A DNA stretch of 64,000 nt from CAZBSE01 sp964578625 (GCA_964578625.1 CAZODQ010000005.1:1-64000), one strand, 5' to 3'; positions 52,353-61,807 are shown, counted from the stretch's first letter. Translations and numbers: made by a program. Notes: generated by a model not told the origin, from the sequence alone.

Positions 52353-52381
52353 TTGAAAAGTGTAGGTAAACTTTGTATAAT
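52353..52381 (+). promoter_or_regulatory. Promoter of the beta-helix acyltransferase/glmM operon
   Basis: TTGAAA (52353-52358), 17 bases, TATAAT (52376-52381): near-perfect vegetative promoter. Transcription would start close to 52388, 35 bases before the first gene. The remaining part of the 250-base gap upstream shows nothing I can identify. Confidence 0.75.
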
Positions 52382-52422
52382 GCAGTGTATTTTCCTGTTA
52401 GAAATTTTTATAAGGAGTAAAA

Positions 52423-53235
52423 ATGCTTGGACCGGAAGATTTTTTTGATCTATCACAAACGCAGTTTAGAGAGCTTTTTGATGATGTTGAATATGTATGG
52501 GATGCACTAAAGAAAATTAAGGAATATATCAGGGATAGTATTAAGCCAAATGTCTCCGGTATAAGGAAAGGGGAAGCATTTATAAATAGAACTGTAGTCT
52601 TATACGGTGATGAAGTCATTGAATCAGAGTTTGATATAAGTTTTATAAAAAAGAAATTGATTATAAAAAAAGATGAAAAGATCTTAGACGGAGCAAGTGT
52701 GGTATATGCTGGTGCAGCCCTTATGGATAATGAGATATATATTGGGAAAGGTACAGTTATAGAGCCGGGAGTGTTAATAAAAGGTCCGGCTATCATCGGC
52801 GATAATACTGAACTGCGCCAGGGTGCTTATTTGAGAGGAGATATACTGGTTGGAAATGGCTGTGTAGTAGGGCATGCAACTGAGCTAAAATCCAGTGTTA
52901 TGCTTGGAGGAAGCAAGGCAGGGCATTTTGCATATATAGGAGACAGTATCCTTGGTAAGGTAAATCTTGGAGCAGGAACAAAACTTGCAAATTTAAAGAT
53001 AATTGAGTCGAATATAGTAATCAGTATAGAAGATAAAAGATACGAAACGGGTTTAAGGAAGTTTGGAGCAATACTTGCAGATGGAGTAGAAACAGGATGC
53101 AACAGTGTTACGTCTCCTGGGACTTTGCTCGGAAAGGATGTTCTTTTATATGCCAATACAACTGCAAAAGGTTATTATCCCCCAAAAACAATAATCAAAC
53201 TGAAGCAGACACAAAAATCGGTGAAAAGGAGGTAA
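52423..53235 (+). CDS. Left-handed beta-helix acyltransferase-like protein (GlmU C-terminal type)
   Basis: A 270-residue protein. An N-terminal helical part (to about 85) precedes hexapeptide repeats (IGKGTVIEPGVLIKGPAIIG, IGDSILGKVNLGAGTKLANL) of the left-handed beta-helix. The pattern resembles the acetyltransferase half of GlmU, without the uridylyltransferase half. It lies four bases before glmM, so it may acetylate glucosamine-1-phosphate or a related sugar phosphate. The final step would then need a separate uridylyltransferase. Confidence 0.75.
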   Translation: MLGPEDFFDLSQTQFRELFDDVEYVWDALKKIKEYIRDSIKPNVSGIRKGEAFINRTVVLYGDEVIESEFDISFIKKKLIIKKDEKILDGASVVYAGAALMDNEIYIGKGTVIEPGVLIKGPAIIGDNTELRQGAYLRGDILVGNGCVVGHATELKSSVMLGGSKAGHFAYIGDSILGKVNLGAGTKLANLKIIESNIVISIEDKRYETGLRKFGAILADGVETGCNSVTSPGTLLGKDVLLYANTTAKGYYPPKTIIKLKQTQKSVKRR

Positions 53236-53239
53236 AAGC

Positions 53240-54589
53240 ATGGGAAAATTATTCGGGACAGACGGAATAAGAGGAGTCGCAAACGAGTACCCGATCACTC
53301 CTGATATGGCTACACAGGTAGGACAGGCTACTGCATATATATTAAAAAAAGAAGGGCACCGTTCAAGAATAGTCATAGGTAAAGACACAAGGCTTTCCGG
53401 TTATATGATAGAAAGTTCCCTTGTATCAGGTATATGTTCAATGGGGTCAGATGTAATACTTGTAGGACCTGTGTCCACACCAGGTATTGCTTTTTTAACA
53501 ACTAACCTGGATGCAGACGCAGGAATAGTGATCTCTGCTTCACATAACCCGTATCAGGATAATGGGATTAAAATATTTTCAAAAAAAGGATATAAACTTA
53601 CAGATGAAGAAGAGCAAAGAATTGAAGATCTGATATTTTCAAAAAAACTTCCAACCCTTCTTACGAATGCTGAAAATCTAGGCCGTGCATTCAGAGAGGA
53701 AGATGCAAGCGGAAGGTATATAGTATTCCTCAAACATTCATTCCCTAGGAATCTCAACCTTGAAGAAATAAAAATCGTACTTGATTGTGCCAATGGTGCT
53801 ACATATAAAGTTGCCCCTACATTGTTTAAGGAGATGAGAGCTGAAGTCACTGCTTTAAACGTCAATCCTAACGGGCAGAATATTAACCTTAATTGCGGAG
53901 CGCTTTATCCAGAGGCTCTGGCAAAAGCAGTAGTTGAAAATAAAGCAGATATAGGGCTTGCTTTTGATGGTGACGGGGACAGACTAATAACAGTTGATGA
54001 AAAAGGCAATATAGTTAGTGGAGATAAGATAATAGCAATATGCGCAAATAAATTAAAAGAGGAAGGCATGTTAAAAAATAACACTGTGGTTACAACTGTA
54101 ATGAGCAATCTTGGACTTTCTGTTGCATTTAAAGAGATGGGCATCAGGCATGTTACAACAAAAGTCGGTGACAGATATGTACTTGAGGAAATGTTAAAAA
54201 ACGGCAGTGTGATAGGCGGAGAGGATTCAGGTCATGTGATTTTTAAAGAACATCATACCACAGGCGATGGTATTTTAACTGCACTTCAGCTTTTATCTGT
54301 TATGAAGAAGGAAAGAAAATCACTCTCGGAACTGACAAAAATCATAAAATCATTCCCTCAAGTCTTAATAAATATAAAAGTCAAAAGAAAAGCTCCGCTT
54401 GAAGAAATACCGGAACTCAAGAGTATAATATCAAAAGTTGAAAAGGAACTTGGTGATAAAGGCAGGGTTCTTGTAAGGTATTCCGGAACGCAATCTATCT
54501 GCAGGGTAATGCTCGAGGGACCTACCGAAAATGATATCGAAAAGCTTGCTAAAGAAATAGCCCGGGTCGTAGAAGATAAATTGAATTGA
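53240..54589 (+). CDS. glmM: Phosphoglucosamine mutase
   Basis: GlmM converts glucosamine-6-phosphate to glucosamine-1-phosphate in cell-wall precursor synthesis. At 449 residues it is of standard length. FGTDGIRGVAN opens it; the phosphoserine site is SASHNPYQDNGIK; magnesium site DGDGDR; sugar loop GGEDSGHVIF; and phosphate site VRYSGTQSICRVM near the end. The canonical last motif RxSGTE/QP reads RYSGTQS. AAAAGGAGG precedes the start. Confidence 0.93.
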   Translation: MGKLFGTDGIRGVANEYPITPDMATQVGQATAYILKKEGHRSRIVIGKDTRLSGYMIESSLVSGICSMGSDVILVGPVSTPGIAFLTTNLDADAGIVISASHNPYQDNGIKIFSKKGYKLTDEEEQRIEDLIFSKKLPTLLTNAENLGRAFREEDASGRYIVFLKHSFPRNLNLEEIKIVLDCANGATYKVAPTLFKEMRAEVTALNVNPNGQNINLNCGALYPEALAKAVVENKADIGLAFDGDGDRLITVDEKGNIVSGDKIIAICANKLKEEGMLKNNTVVTTVMSNLGLSVAFKEMGIRHVTTKVGDRYVLEEMLKNGSVIGGEDSGHVIFKEHHTTGDGILTALQLLSVMKKERKSLSELTKIIKSFPQVLINIKVKRKAPLEEIPELKSIISKVEKELGDKGRVLVRYSGTQSICRVMLEGPTENDIEKLAKEIARVVEDKLN

Positions 54590-54657
54590 GCAAAATAATT
54601 TAAAGTCTTCCGTGTTTCTGCAGAAATAATATTATAAAACTGTTGTGATTATAATCT

Positions 54658-55014
54658 ATGATAAAAAGAATCGTAGAGCTTTTAGATAAACAGGGACCTT
54701 TAACCGGTAAGGAACTCTATGATAAAATCCCGTCAGATGAACTATCCCTATGGCAAATCTGTAATAAATCCAAAAAAATTATTCTAAAACAGTTGGAAAA
54801 AGACTGCCAAAAAATAGAAGATAAAGCAAAACTGCTTTATGATGAAATAATAAATATAAGCAGACAGAAGCTCAAGCTTACCCAGGATGTGATCATAAAA
54901 ATAGTCCAGCGCCAAAAAGAGCCGGAAACTGTAACTTCCTGCACTTGCTTTATAATTGCCGGTGATATAGTTTATGAAATGGCACATTTAGAGCCCAGGC
55001 CTGAAATTTGGTAA
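54658..55014 (+). CDS. Unrecognised protein with possible winged-helix N-terminus
   Basis: A 118-residue protein. The opening MIKRIVELLDKQGPLTGKEL resembles a small helix-turn-helix; the middle is a long charged helix; the C-terminus has SCTCFIIAGDIVYEMAHLE. It stands alone after glmM in the same direction. I know no family, and the function is open. Confidence 0.45.
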   Translation: MIKRIVELLDKQGPLTGKELYDKIPSDELSLWQICNKSKKIILKQLEKDCQKIEDKAKLLYDEIINISRQKLKLTQDVIIKIVQRQKEPETVTSCTCFIIAGDIVYEMAHLEPRPEIW

Positions 55015-55149
55015 TTTTAAATTTATGGTTGCCTCAAAGATTTTAAGTGAAGGAAAATTTCTTTACGGTAACCGGAAGATCTTTTAGCTCTTATTATCAA
55101 GACTTAGTATGTAATACGGCTTTAATTTCTCAACAACTTTTAATTTTTT

Positions 55150-56037
55150 ATGATAAAATTAAAAAACATTTTAAAATGCAAGCAGAGGTATTTATGCAAT
55201 ATGAGTGATTTTAAAGGCGATTTAAGCGGTATAAATGTAGAGAACAATGTCAGTGATTTTGCTGGAATAATTGACAGCAAGTATGTTAAAAAGATCGATA
55301 AGTTAATAAGGGGCATTGAAAGTAAGACAACCATAGAGGTTGCAGTAATAACGATTGATTCACTAAAGGGGGAGTCGATTGATAAGTTGGCATTTCGACT
55401 GTTCAATAAATTCGGAGTGGGTAAAAAAGAAACAAATAATGGAATACTTATTTTACTTTCAAAGAATGATAGCAAGTTCAGGATTGAAATCGGACGGGGT
55501 TTAGAGAATATAGTCACTGATGACTTACTGGAAAATCTAAAAGATAACTTTATATTACCAAGTTTTAAAAAGAAGAAGTTCGGAAAAGGTATACTGAAGT
55601 TTATAGATGCAGTAGCCGATAAAGTCAGTGAGGGGAGGTTCAGCAGGCTATCGATAGCATCTTTGACTGCAGGGATAATCTCAGGGATTTACAGTATTAT
55701 TACATTGTTATCGCTTCTTATTTTATATCTGGGTTATAGATATGAGATATATCCTTTCGGTATTTCTGTGGTCCGGGGATTAGAAAATTTAATGGTTGTA
55801 TCAGTATGGTGGATTTATTTTTCAGTATGGATCCTGATTATTTTTGTTTCCGTACCGGCTTTGATCTCAATCATATGTGGCAGTATTGATTTTATATATA
55901 TAAAGGCCGGTATTTCCGATACAGGAAGAAAGAAACTGGATATAGCAGGTATAGTGCTTGGTTTATCACCTGTTATCGTCATAGGGACATTTTTTATTCC
56001 GGTGGTCTCCCAACTTATTTCCAGGATACCCGGATAA
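55150..56037 (+). CDS. TPM-domain membrane protein
   Basis: A 295-residue protein with a TPM (TLP18.3/Psb32/MOLO-1) domain (about 35-160: VSDFAGIIDSKYVKKI, TTIEVAVITID, NNGILILLSKNDSKFRIEIG). Three hydrophobic segments follow in the C-terminal half. TPM proteins are found at membranes; a phosphatase-like activity is known for plant TLP18.3, but bacterial roles vary. It could start at ATG 55150 or ATG 55201 (GAGG 12 bases upstream). No cleavable signal is clear from either. Confidence 0.75.
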   Translation: MIKLKNILKCKQRYLCNMSDFKGDLSGINVENNVSDFAGIIDSKYVKKIDKLIRGIESKTTIEVAVITIDSLKGESIDKLAFRLFNKFGVGKKETNNGILILLSKNDSKFRIEIGRGLENIVTDDLLENLKDNFILPSFKKKKFGKGILKFIDAVADKVSEGRFSRLSIASLTAGIISGIYSIITLLSLLILYLGYRYEIYPFGISVVRGLENLMVVSVWWIYFSVWILIIFVSVPALISIICGSIDFIYIKAGISDTGRKKLDIAGIVLGLSPVIVIGTFFIPVVSQLISRIPG

Positions 56038-56115
56038 AGTATTATTAGATTTTTTTAAATCTCTAATCTGTCTAAGCTTTAAATTTTAATGTCTATATAA
56101 CAATCAATAATGTAA

Positions 56116-56607
56116 TCAAGGTCCTTTATGATTTATGATTTCTTCTGCAAACTTTCTTATGTTTTCAGTACTTATCTTTGATACAGCTTCTGTAGTTTTG
56201 TATGCCTTTTGCATCATACTTCTAACCATTGGATTCATCTTATCCCAATTCATCTCATAACCAAAGTAACCTTTAGCCACTGCTTTATTAAGAAGCTCCT
56301 GGGGAAATCCCTTTTTTATCTCATTTTCCCAGTCCTCATCTGCTCCACACATAAAGATACCTGTTTTTATATTTAAAAGTATATTTAAATTCCTTTTTAC
56401 AAACTTCCTTACAAAAGCATTCATTCTAAAAGCAAGAAAAGATCCTCCTACTATTACCAGATCATAGTTTTCTGGTTTTACTCTTTTGTTCTTTTTAAGA
56501 TCTACTATTTCTACTTCAAGATTTTTTTTCCTTAATATCTCTGCAAGCATAACGGCACATTTTTCCGTAGTCCCAAACCTTGTAGCATAAGCAATCAATA
56601 TCTTCAT
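56116..56607 (-). CDS. Flavodoxin-like protein
   Basis: A 163-residue flavodoxin-fold protein. The FMN phosphate loop is YATRFGTTEKCA, followed by DLVIVGGSFLAFRMNAFVRK. It resembles the protoporphyrinogen-oxidase (HemG)-like group more than classical electron-carrier flavodoxins, because of the WENEIKKGFP block and the overall length. It may be a menaquinone- or NAD-dependent flavoprotein; no heme genes are adjacent. Confidence 0.8.
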   Translation of the reverse strand: MKILIAYATRFGTTEKCAVMLAEILRKKNLEVEIVDLKKNKRVKPENYDLVIVGGSFLAFRMNAFVRKFVKRNLNILLNIKTGIFMCGADEDWENEIKKGFPQELLNKAVAKGYFGYEMNWDKMNPMVRSMMQKAYKTTEAVSKISTENIRKFAEEIINHKGP

Positions 56608-56921
56608 TTATATAATCCTTCTTTCTTAAAATATAAGGACAATTTTAAAGAAAAATTTTTAATAATCAATATTAATATATCAATTTATAGGTTTTACTGG
56701 CTGCCCCGGGTTACGAAATTTCGAACCTTTTTTGAAAGGATTAATAGATTTAAACAGAATATTTTTAATTAAATCTGATTGATATTCGTCTGAGGCTTCT
56801 AGGGATATTTCTGTTTTATATAGAAATTACCATAAAACAACTTGTAAGGGCTTGCCATGTTATTAAAATGACAAAATATTAAGGAATTGATAGGATTAAA
56901 TAATAATATAAAATAAATAAA
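56608..56921. other. Intergenic region with short hairpin
   Basis: These 314 bases hold no gene. An imperfect inverted repeat GGTTACGAAATTTCGAACC (56709-56727) is followed by TTTTTT and could be a weak terminator, but no + strand gene precedes it. Preceding TGGCTG and following GAACC faintly recall the dispersed repeat found at 60-63 kb. Confidence 0.4.
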
Positions 56922-57149
56922 ATGGTGTTTTTAAAAAAGAATTATTTAACAACAAAAAAAGAATTTTTTAAAATATTAACTATCACTTTTATTTTGGTTT
57001 TTATAACGGATTCAATTGTAATATATCTGTGGAATTTCATTATTCATGCTAAAGGTGCTTTTAATTGGGGAATTAGTATAGGTTTATCAATTACTATAAG
57101 TGTAGCAATTTCATTAGCAACGACTAAAAAGGAAGAGAAGAAAAAATAA
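56922..57149 (+). CDS. Small two-segment membrane protein
   Basis: A 75-residue protein with a basic N-terminus, two hydrophobic segments (about 18-40 and 48-65) and a lysine-rich end (TTKKEEKKK). It has no recognisable family. Its real-gene status rests on the clear membrane topology and lack of a competing frame; no ribosome binding site is obvious. Confidence 0.45.
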   Translation: MVFLKKNYLTTKKEFFKILTITFILVFITDSIVIYLWNFIIHAKGAFNWGISIGLSITISVAISLATTKKEEKKK

Positions 57150-57483
57150 GAATTAATAAATAATATCCTTTTCAATTATCATCTTACCCAGATTCACATT
57201 TTATAATATTAAACTCTGATCATATTATTACTAATCGAAATTGTAAGTTTAGATAGTTGGCTGGGCGTTGTGGTCAGGATTTAAAATGAGACAAATGGGA
57301 TACTATAAAAAAGAGTGTCTTATATACAATTTAGTCAAAAGAATATAAGCATAGATTTTGTCTTAACTGGGTATATAATTTTCGTTTTGTTCTCAGAATC
57401 TCTAGGAAGAAATAACTTGACATTAAATCTAATTTGTAATAATTTCTTAATTAAGAATACATTTGGATTTAGCAAGGAGTTTT
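57150..57483. other. Intergenic region upstream of the Fur-type gene
   Basis: No convincing gene; a frame from 57315 overlaps the fur gene and has no family features. GTTGGCTGGG at 57257-57266 matches the left end of the dispersed repeats at 60-63 kb and may be a relic. The promoter of the downstream gene is in the last 70 bases. Confidence 0.4.
57417..57445 (+). promoter_or_regulatory. Promoter of the Fur-type regulator/katG operon
   Basis: TTGACA (57417-57422), 17 bases, TAATTT (57440-57445). A palindrome CTTAATTAAG (57446-57455) follows immediately, and TTGTAATAATT overlapping the -10 is a partial match to the PerR box. Autoregulation by the encoded Fur/PerR protein is plausible. Confidence 0.55.
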
Positions 57484-57939
57484 TTGAATATTCTTCCAGA
57501 AGAACTAAAAAAACGAATGGGTCAATTCAAAGAAGCACTAAAGAAATCCGGAATAAAGTTGACTCATCAGCGTCTGGAGATATTTAAAGAAGTAGCAAAG
57601 TCTGTCAATCACCCGGATGCAGCTGCTATTTTCAAAGGTGTCCGCAAAAGAGTACCCACAATATCCCTAGATACAGTATACAGGGCGCTATGGATGCTTT
57701 TTGATATGGGTATTATAACCATCCTGGGAATAAATCAAAAGAAAACCAGGTTTGATGCAAATATGAAAGCCCATCACCACTTCGTGTGCTCGAGATGTGG
57801 AAAGATTCTGGACTTTTATAGTAAGGAGTTTGACCGGCTGAAAGTTCCAGATAATGCTAAAGCAATAGGTAATGTTCACAGTACACGAGTAGTAGTCAAA
57901 GGTAACTGCGTTCAGTGTTTAAAGAAGATAAAAAATTAG
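57484..57939 (+). CDS. Fur-family regulator, PerR/FurA type
   Basis: A full-length Fur-family repressor (151 residues from TTG 57484; an upstream TTG at 57463 lacks a ribosome binding site, whereas AAGGAG at 57474-57479 fits the later one). The winged helix (LTHQRLEIFKEVAKS, SLDTVYRALWML) is followed by a metal half with KAHHHFVCSRCGK and a second CVQC pair for structural zinc. The gene overlaps the frame just before katG, an arrangement like furA-katG in mycobacteria. It should respond to peroxide (PerR-like) and repress katG. Confidence 0.88.
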   Translation: MNILPEELKKRMGQFKEALKKSGIKLTHQRLEIFKEVAKSVNHPDAAAIFKGVRKRVPTISLDTVYRALWMLFDMGIITILGINQKKTRFDANMKAHHHFVCSRCGKILDFYSKEFDRLKVPDNAKAIGNVHSTRVVVKGNCVQCLKKIKN

Positions 57940-57956
57940 TTAAGGAGGATTATCTG

Positions 57957-60158
57957 ATGGATGAAAAAAGAAAATGTCCAGTAACAGGAGCGACTGGGCA
58001 TAAGAATATTAATGGTGGCACGACGAATCGGGATTGGTGGCCGAACCAGTTGAATCTTAAGATGCTTCATCAGAACCCAACTATGAGAAATCCAATGGGT
58101 GAAGCATTCAACTATGCTGAAGAATTTAAGAAACTGGACCTTGAGGCACTGAAAAAAGATTTATACGCTTTAATGACCGATTCACAGGAATGGTGGCCTG
58201 CTGACTACGGGCATTATGGGCCATTTTTTATCCGTATGGCGTGGCACAGCGCCGGCACATATCGTATGGGAGATGGCCGTGGTGGTGCAGGATCGGGTAC
58301 TCAGCGCTTTGCTCCTCTAAACAGCTGGCCAGATAATGCAAACCTTGATAAAGCACGCCGTCTGCTTTGGCCTATCAAGCAGAAATACGGCAAAAAGATT
58401 TCCTGGGCCGACCTTATGATTCTTGCCGGTAATTGCGCTTTGGAGTCAATGGGCTTTAAAACCTTCGGTTTTGCCGGTGGTCGTGAAGATGTCTGGGAGC
58501 CTGAAGAGGATATTTACTGGGGTGCTGAAAGTGAGTGGCTTGGCGATAAGCGCTATTCTGGTGATAGGGAACTTGAAAATCCCCTTGCTGCGGTGCAGAT
58601 GGGTCTGATTTATGTAAATCCAGAAGGGCCGAATGGTCAACCCAACGCAATCGCTTCTGGAAAAGACATTCGCGAGACTTTTGCGCGTATGGCTATGAAC
58701 GACGAGGAGACTGTTGCCCTGGTCGCAGGGGGTCATACATTTGGTAAATGTCACGGCGCAGGTAGCGCGACCCACGTAGGCCCGGAGCCAGAGGCTGCTA
58801 GTATCGAAGAACAGGGGCTTGGCTGGAATAATAATATGGGTAGCGGTAAAGGCAGCGATACGATCACAAGTGGCATCGAAGGTGCCTGGACACCCACACC
58901 AATCAAATGGGACAATAGTTATTTAGACACCCTGCTTAAGTACGATTGGGATCTCGTTAAGAGTCCTGCCGGCGCCTATCAATGGGTTCCAACTGATCCT
59001 GCTGCTGCAGATCTTGTCCCAGATGCCCACGACCCTTCAAAAAGGCACGCACCGATAATGACTACGGCCGATCTTGCCTTGAAGATGGATCCCATCTACA
59101 GGCCGATCGCCAAGCGTTTTCAGGAGAATCCAGAGGAGTTTGCCGATGCTTTTGCTCGCGCATGGTTCAAGCTGACTCACCGCGATATGGGTCCACGCTC
59201 GCGCTATCTAGGTCCGGAGGTTCCGGCTGAGGAGCTGATCTGGCAAGATCCGGTACCTGCCGTCGATCATGAACTGATTGATGAAGAGGATATTGCATAT
59301 CTTAAGGGTAGAATTCTTGACTCAGGTTTATCCGTTTCTCAACTGGTCTCTACAGCCTGGGCATCAGCGTCGACGTTCCGCGGATCCGATAAGCGGGGTG
59401 GGGCAAATGGAGCTCGTATTCGCCTTGCGCCACAGAAGGATTGGGAAATAAACCAACCAGCACAACTGCAAACCGTGCTGCAGGCCCTTGAAAAAATTCA
59501 AAGTGCTTTTAACAGTGCACAGTCAGGCAAAAAGAGAGTATCCCTTGCCGATCTAATTGTCTTGGCTGGATGCGCAGGCGTCGAGCAAGCGGCTAAGAAT
59601 GCCGGTTTTGATCTGTCTGTTCCTTTTATGCCAGGTCGTACAGATGCGTTACAAGAACAAACCGACATAGTTTCATTCTCAGTCCTTGAACCGAAAGCAG
59701 ATGGTTTCCGCAACTATAGTCAAGCTAAATATGCCGTTTCTGCTGAGGAAATGTTAATTGATCGGGCACAACTACTGGGGCTGACAGCGCCTGAGATGAC
59801 GGTTCTGGTTGGTGGTATGCGGGTATTAAATGCCAACTACAATAAGTCCCAGCACGGTGTATTTACCAAGAACCCCGAAAGTCTGACTAATGACTTTTTT
59901 GTAAATCTACTCGATATGGACACCAAGTGGAAAGCGACCTCTGAAGACAGTGACACCTTTGAGGGGAGAGATTATAAAACCGGAGAACTCAAATGGACCG
60001 GTACACGCGTTGATTTGATCTTCGGTTCTAATTCTGAACTTCGGGCTATCGCAGAAGTGTATGCAAGTGACGATGCCCAACAGAAGTTAGTTCAGGATTT
60101 TGTAACATCTTGGAATAAGGTGATGAACGCAGACCGTTTTGACCTTGCTTTATCATAA
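57957..60158 (+). CDS. katG: Catalase-peroxidase KatG
   Basis: A heme enzyme of 733 residues from ATG 57957, which follows AAGGAGGAT; the frame is open further upstream but the ribosome binding site fixes this start. Distal active-site block RMAWHSAGTYR (Arg-Trp-His), proximal heme His in GGHTFGKCHGAG, and the C-terminal duplicated peroxidase half from about residue 430. KatG destroys hydrogen peroxide in the cytoplasm and also acts as a peroxidase. The gene is markedly richer in G+C than its surroundings (32 of 60 bases in 58981-59040), suggesting acquisition by transfer. Confidence 0.97.
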   Translation: MDEKRKCPVTGATGHKNINGGTTNRDWWPNQLNLKMLHQNPTMRNPMGEAFNYAEEFKKLDLEALKKDLYALMTDSQEWWPADYGHYGPFFIRMAWHSAGTYRMGDGRGGAGSGTQRFAPLNSWPDNANLDKARRLLWPIKQKYGKKISWADLMILAGNCALESMGFKTFGFAGGREDVWEPEEDIYWGAESEWLGDKRYSGDRELENPLAAVQMGLIYVNPEGPNGQPNAIASGKDIRETFARMAMNDEETVALVAGGHTFGKCHGAGSATHVGPEPEAASIEEQGLGWNNNMGSGKGSDTITSGIEGAWTPTPIKWDNSYLDTLLKYDWDLVKSPAGAYQWVPTDPAAADLVPDAHDPSKRHAPIMTTADLALKMDPIYRPIAKRFQENPEEFADAFARAWFKLTHRDMGPRSRYLGPEVPAEELIWQDPVPAVDHELIDEEDIAYLKGRILDSGLSVSQLVSTAWASASTFRGSDKRGGANGARIRLAPQKDWEINQPAQLQTVLQALEKIQSAFNSAQSGKKRVSLADLIVLAGCAGVEQAAKNAGFDLSVPFMPGRTDALQEQTDIVSFSVLEPKADGFRNYSQAKYAVSAEEMLIDRAQLLGLTAPEMTVLVGGMRVLNANYNKSQHGVFTKNPESLTNDFFVNLLDMDTKWKATSEDSDTFEGRDYKTGELKWTGTRVDLIFGSNSELRAIAEVYASDDAQQKLVQDFVTSWNKVMNADRFDLALS

Positions 60159-60626
60159 TATCGGAAGAAGAATTTAGAAATTCAAAGAAAAAAATAAACA
60201 ACATTATGTGCTTTTGGATGGGTATGTCTTGGAATATTGATTGGGCGGAGACAATAATCAGTGGAAAACAAAGCTAAATTAATAAAAGTTAAAAGCAATA
60301 TATTAGTTTCTTATTAATCTTAAATTTAATACTTTTTTATAATTAAAGAAGTTGGTCAGGTTGATTAGTGCAGTAGTTGGCTGGGGACAGTGAACAAAGT
60401 TAGAACCAATTTATTAGGCATGAATAATGATATTTTTATACCTGAATTATCTTTTTAAAGGTTTAATTATTTTTTAATTTTCTATATTGCTCACTACTTA
60501 TTCACTTACTAAAAGAATATTTAATTACATGCTTTCATAATTATCTAAATAGATTGACCTTTCCAAAAAAGTTTGAAATTGTAAACATAATGGTTACCGG
60601 GTCTTGATATATATCACTACTGCCTG
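60159..60626. other. Intergenic region containing repeat copy A
   Basis: These 468 bases between katG and a convergent lipoprotein gene show no gene. Apart from repeat copy A (60377-60448) the sequence is A/T-rich without features I can name. Confidence 0.5.
60377..60448 (+). repeat. Dispersed repeat, copy A
   Basis: A 72-base element beginning TTGGCTGGGGACAGTGAACA, containing AAAGTTAGAACCAA and ending ATATTTTTATACCTGAATT. It is the most divergent of three copies in the same orientation. Confidence 0.8.
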
Positions 60627-61694
60627 CTAATCAGTATATACTATATGGAGTGTCGCATTATCACAATAAATTCTAGCAGCATCGAATAATCCATCATTAT
60701 CTGAATCAACATTAAGTCCGAGCTTAATCTGGAAATAATCCCTTATATCATTATCAAGCACATCCTGCAGTTCATTTTCAAGAGTTGTTCCATCAATCGT
60801 AGAGGTTGTAGCAGAAAGAGCAATATTTGCCAGGAATGTTCCACCAATTCGAGTATCTGTTGGTTCAAGCCTTACATAATTGAATACTTTAACTACGATT
60901 TCATCAGCCCAATCTGAAGGATTGCCATAGTAATCGATATCTGAAAAGTATATATCTGCTTCCTGAACTGTCTTACCATGCAGCTCTATGATGTCGAAAC
61001 TGAAATAACCTCTTATAAATTCATCAGCTTCATTATCACCCATTTCTGCAAGACTCATAGCATGTACATCTCCTCCTTCAGTTATCCAACCAGATATACT
61101 CGGGTCTGCATATATGGTTACTTCACTGGTTACTTCATCACCATCTCCATCTCCACCTTCATCTCTATCTTCGTCAGCCTCAGCAACTTCTTCTTCATCA
61201 CATCCCCAGCTAAGTTCTATGGAATCAGTGGCAGTATCTTTGGGATTAGTTGCGGTAGCGGTAAGAGTAAATGTCTCATCAGGATCATGAAGGTTTACCT
61301 GGGCAATAGTATTTCCCAGACGACCCAGACTGTCATCTTTATTCCATTCTATATCGGGAGTTGGATTACCAGAAACAATCGCCTTTACCCTCCAGTAGCA
61401 TACATCATCTGCTGATGAGTAAAGAGGCCCTTCATCTATTTCCAGCTCTACTGTGGGCTCTACCATGTCTTCTTCTGCTACTTCCTCTTCTTCTTCGGTT
61501 TCTTCTTCAGTCTCTTCTTCTGTAGCTTCCTCCTCAGCAGCTGTTGTTTCCTCTTCAGTCACTTCCTCTTCTTCTCCAACATCTGTCTTTTCTTCTTCGG
61601 CAGCTGCTGTGCATTGATTGCAGACAGCAGAGAAACTGAAAAGAAAAACTACGGTAAGGATAGAAAGTAAGATATAGAATTTATTTTTTTTCAT
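60627..61694 (-). CDS. Acidic lipoprotein with Ig-like and DNRLRE-like domains
   Basis: A 355-residue exported lipoprotein (lipobox FSAVC, Cys25). A highly acidic Glu-rich stretch (about 32-78) follows, then an Ig-like domain (about 80-170: GNPTPDIEWNKDD, TLTATATNPKDTATDSI) and a second acidic spacer (about 172-192). The C-terminal beta domain (about 193-355) contains GYFSFDIIELHGKTVQEADI and DSDNDGLFDAARIYCDNATL. This last domain shares its pattern with the N-terminal region of the lipoprotein at 7.0 kb. A surface adhesion or carbohydrate-binding role is possible. It lies between repeat copies A and B. Confidence 0.65.
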   Translation of the reverse strand: MKKNKFYILLSILTVVFLFSFSAVCNQCTAAAEEEKTDVGEEEEVTEEETTAAEEEATEEETEEETEEEEEVAEEDMVEPTVELEIDEGPLYSSADDVCYWRVKAIVSGNPTPDIEWNKDDSLGRLGNTIAQVNLHDPDETFTLTATATNPKDTATDSIELSWGCDEEEVAEADEDRDEGGDGDGDEVTSEVTIYADPSISGWITEGGDVHAMSLAEMGDNEADEFIRGYFSFDIIELHGKTVQEADIYFSDIDYYGNPSDWADEIVVKVFNYVRLEPTDTRIGGTFLANIALSATTSTIDGTTLENELQDVLDNDIRDYFQIKLGLNVDSDNDGLFDAARIYCDNATLHIVYTD

Positions 61695-61807
61695 GATACC
61701 CCCTTAAATCTAAGACTGATTAGTATGTAATTAAATATAATTATTAAGAATTATTATATAACTTTGATTACAAAATGGTAGTTATTGAGACTTATATTTA
61801 GTGGTCA

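Noticed and set aside
57315..57587. A 90-codon frame overlapping the Fur-type gene
   Set aside because: It runs into the fur gene in another frame, has no start signal and the product is low-information; the fur frame is clearly real.
57915..57956. Upstream extension of the katG frame
   Set aside because: Open frame overlaps the end of the fur gene, and the strong AAGGAGGAT site points to ATG 57957.
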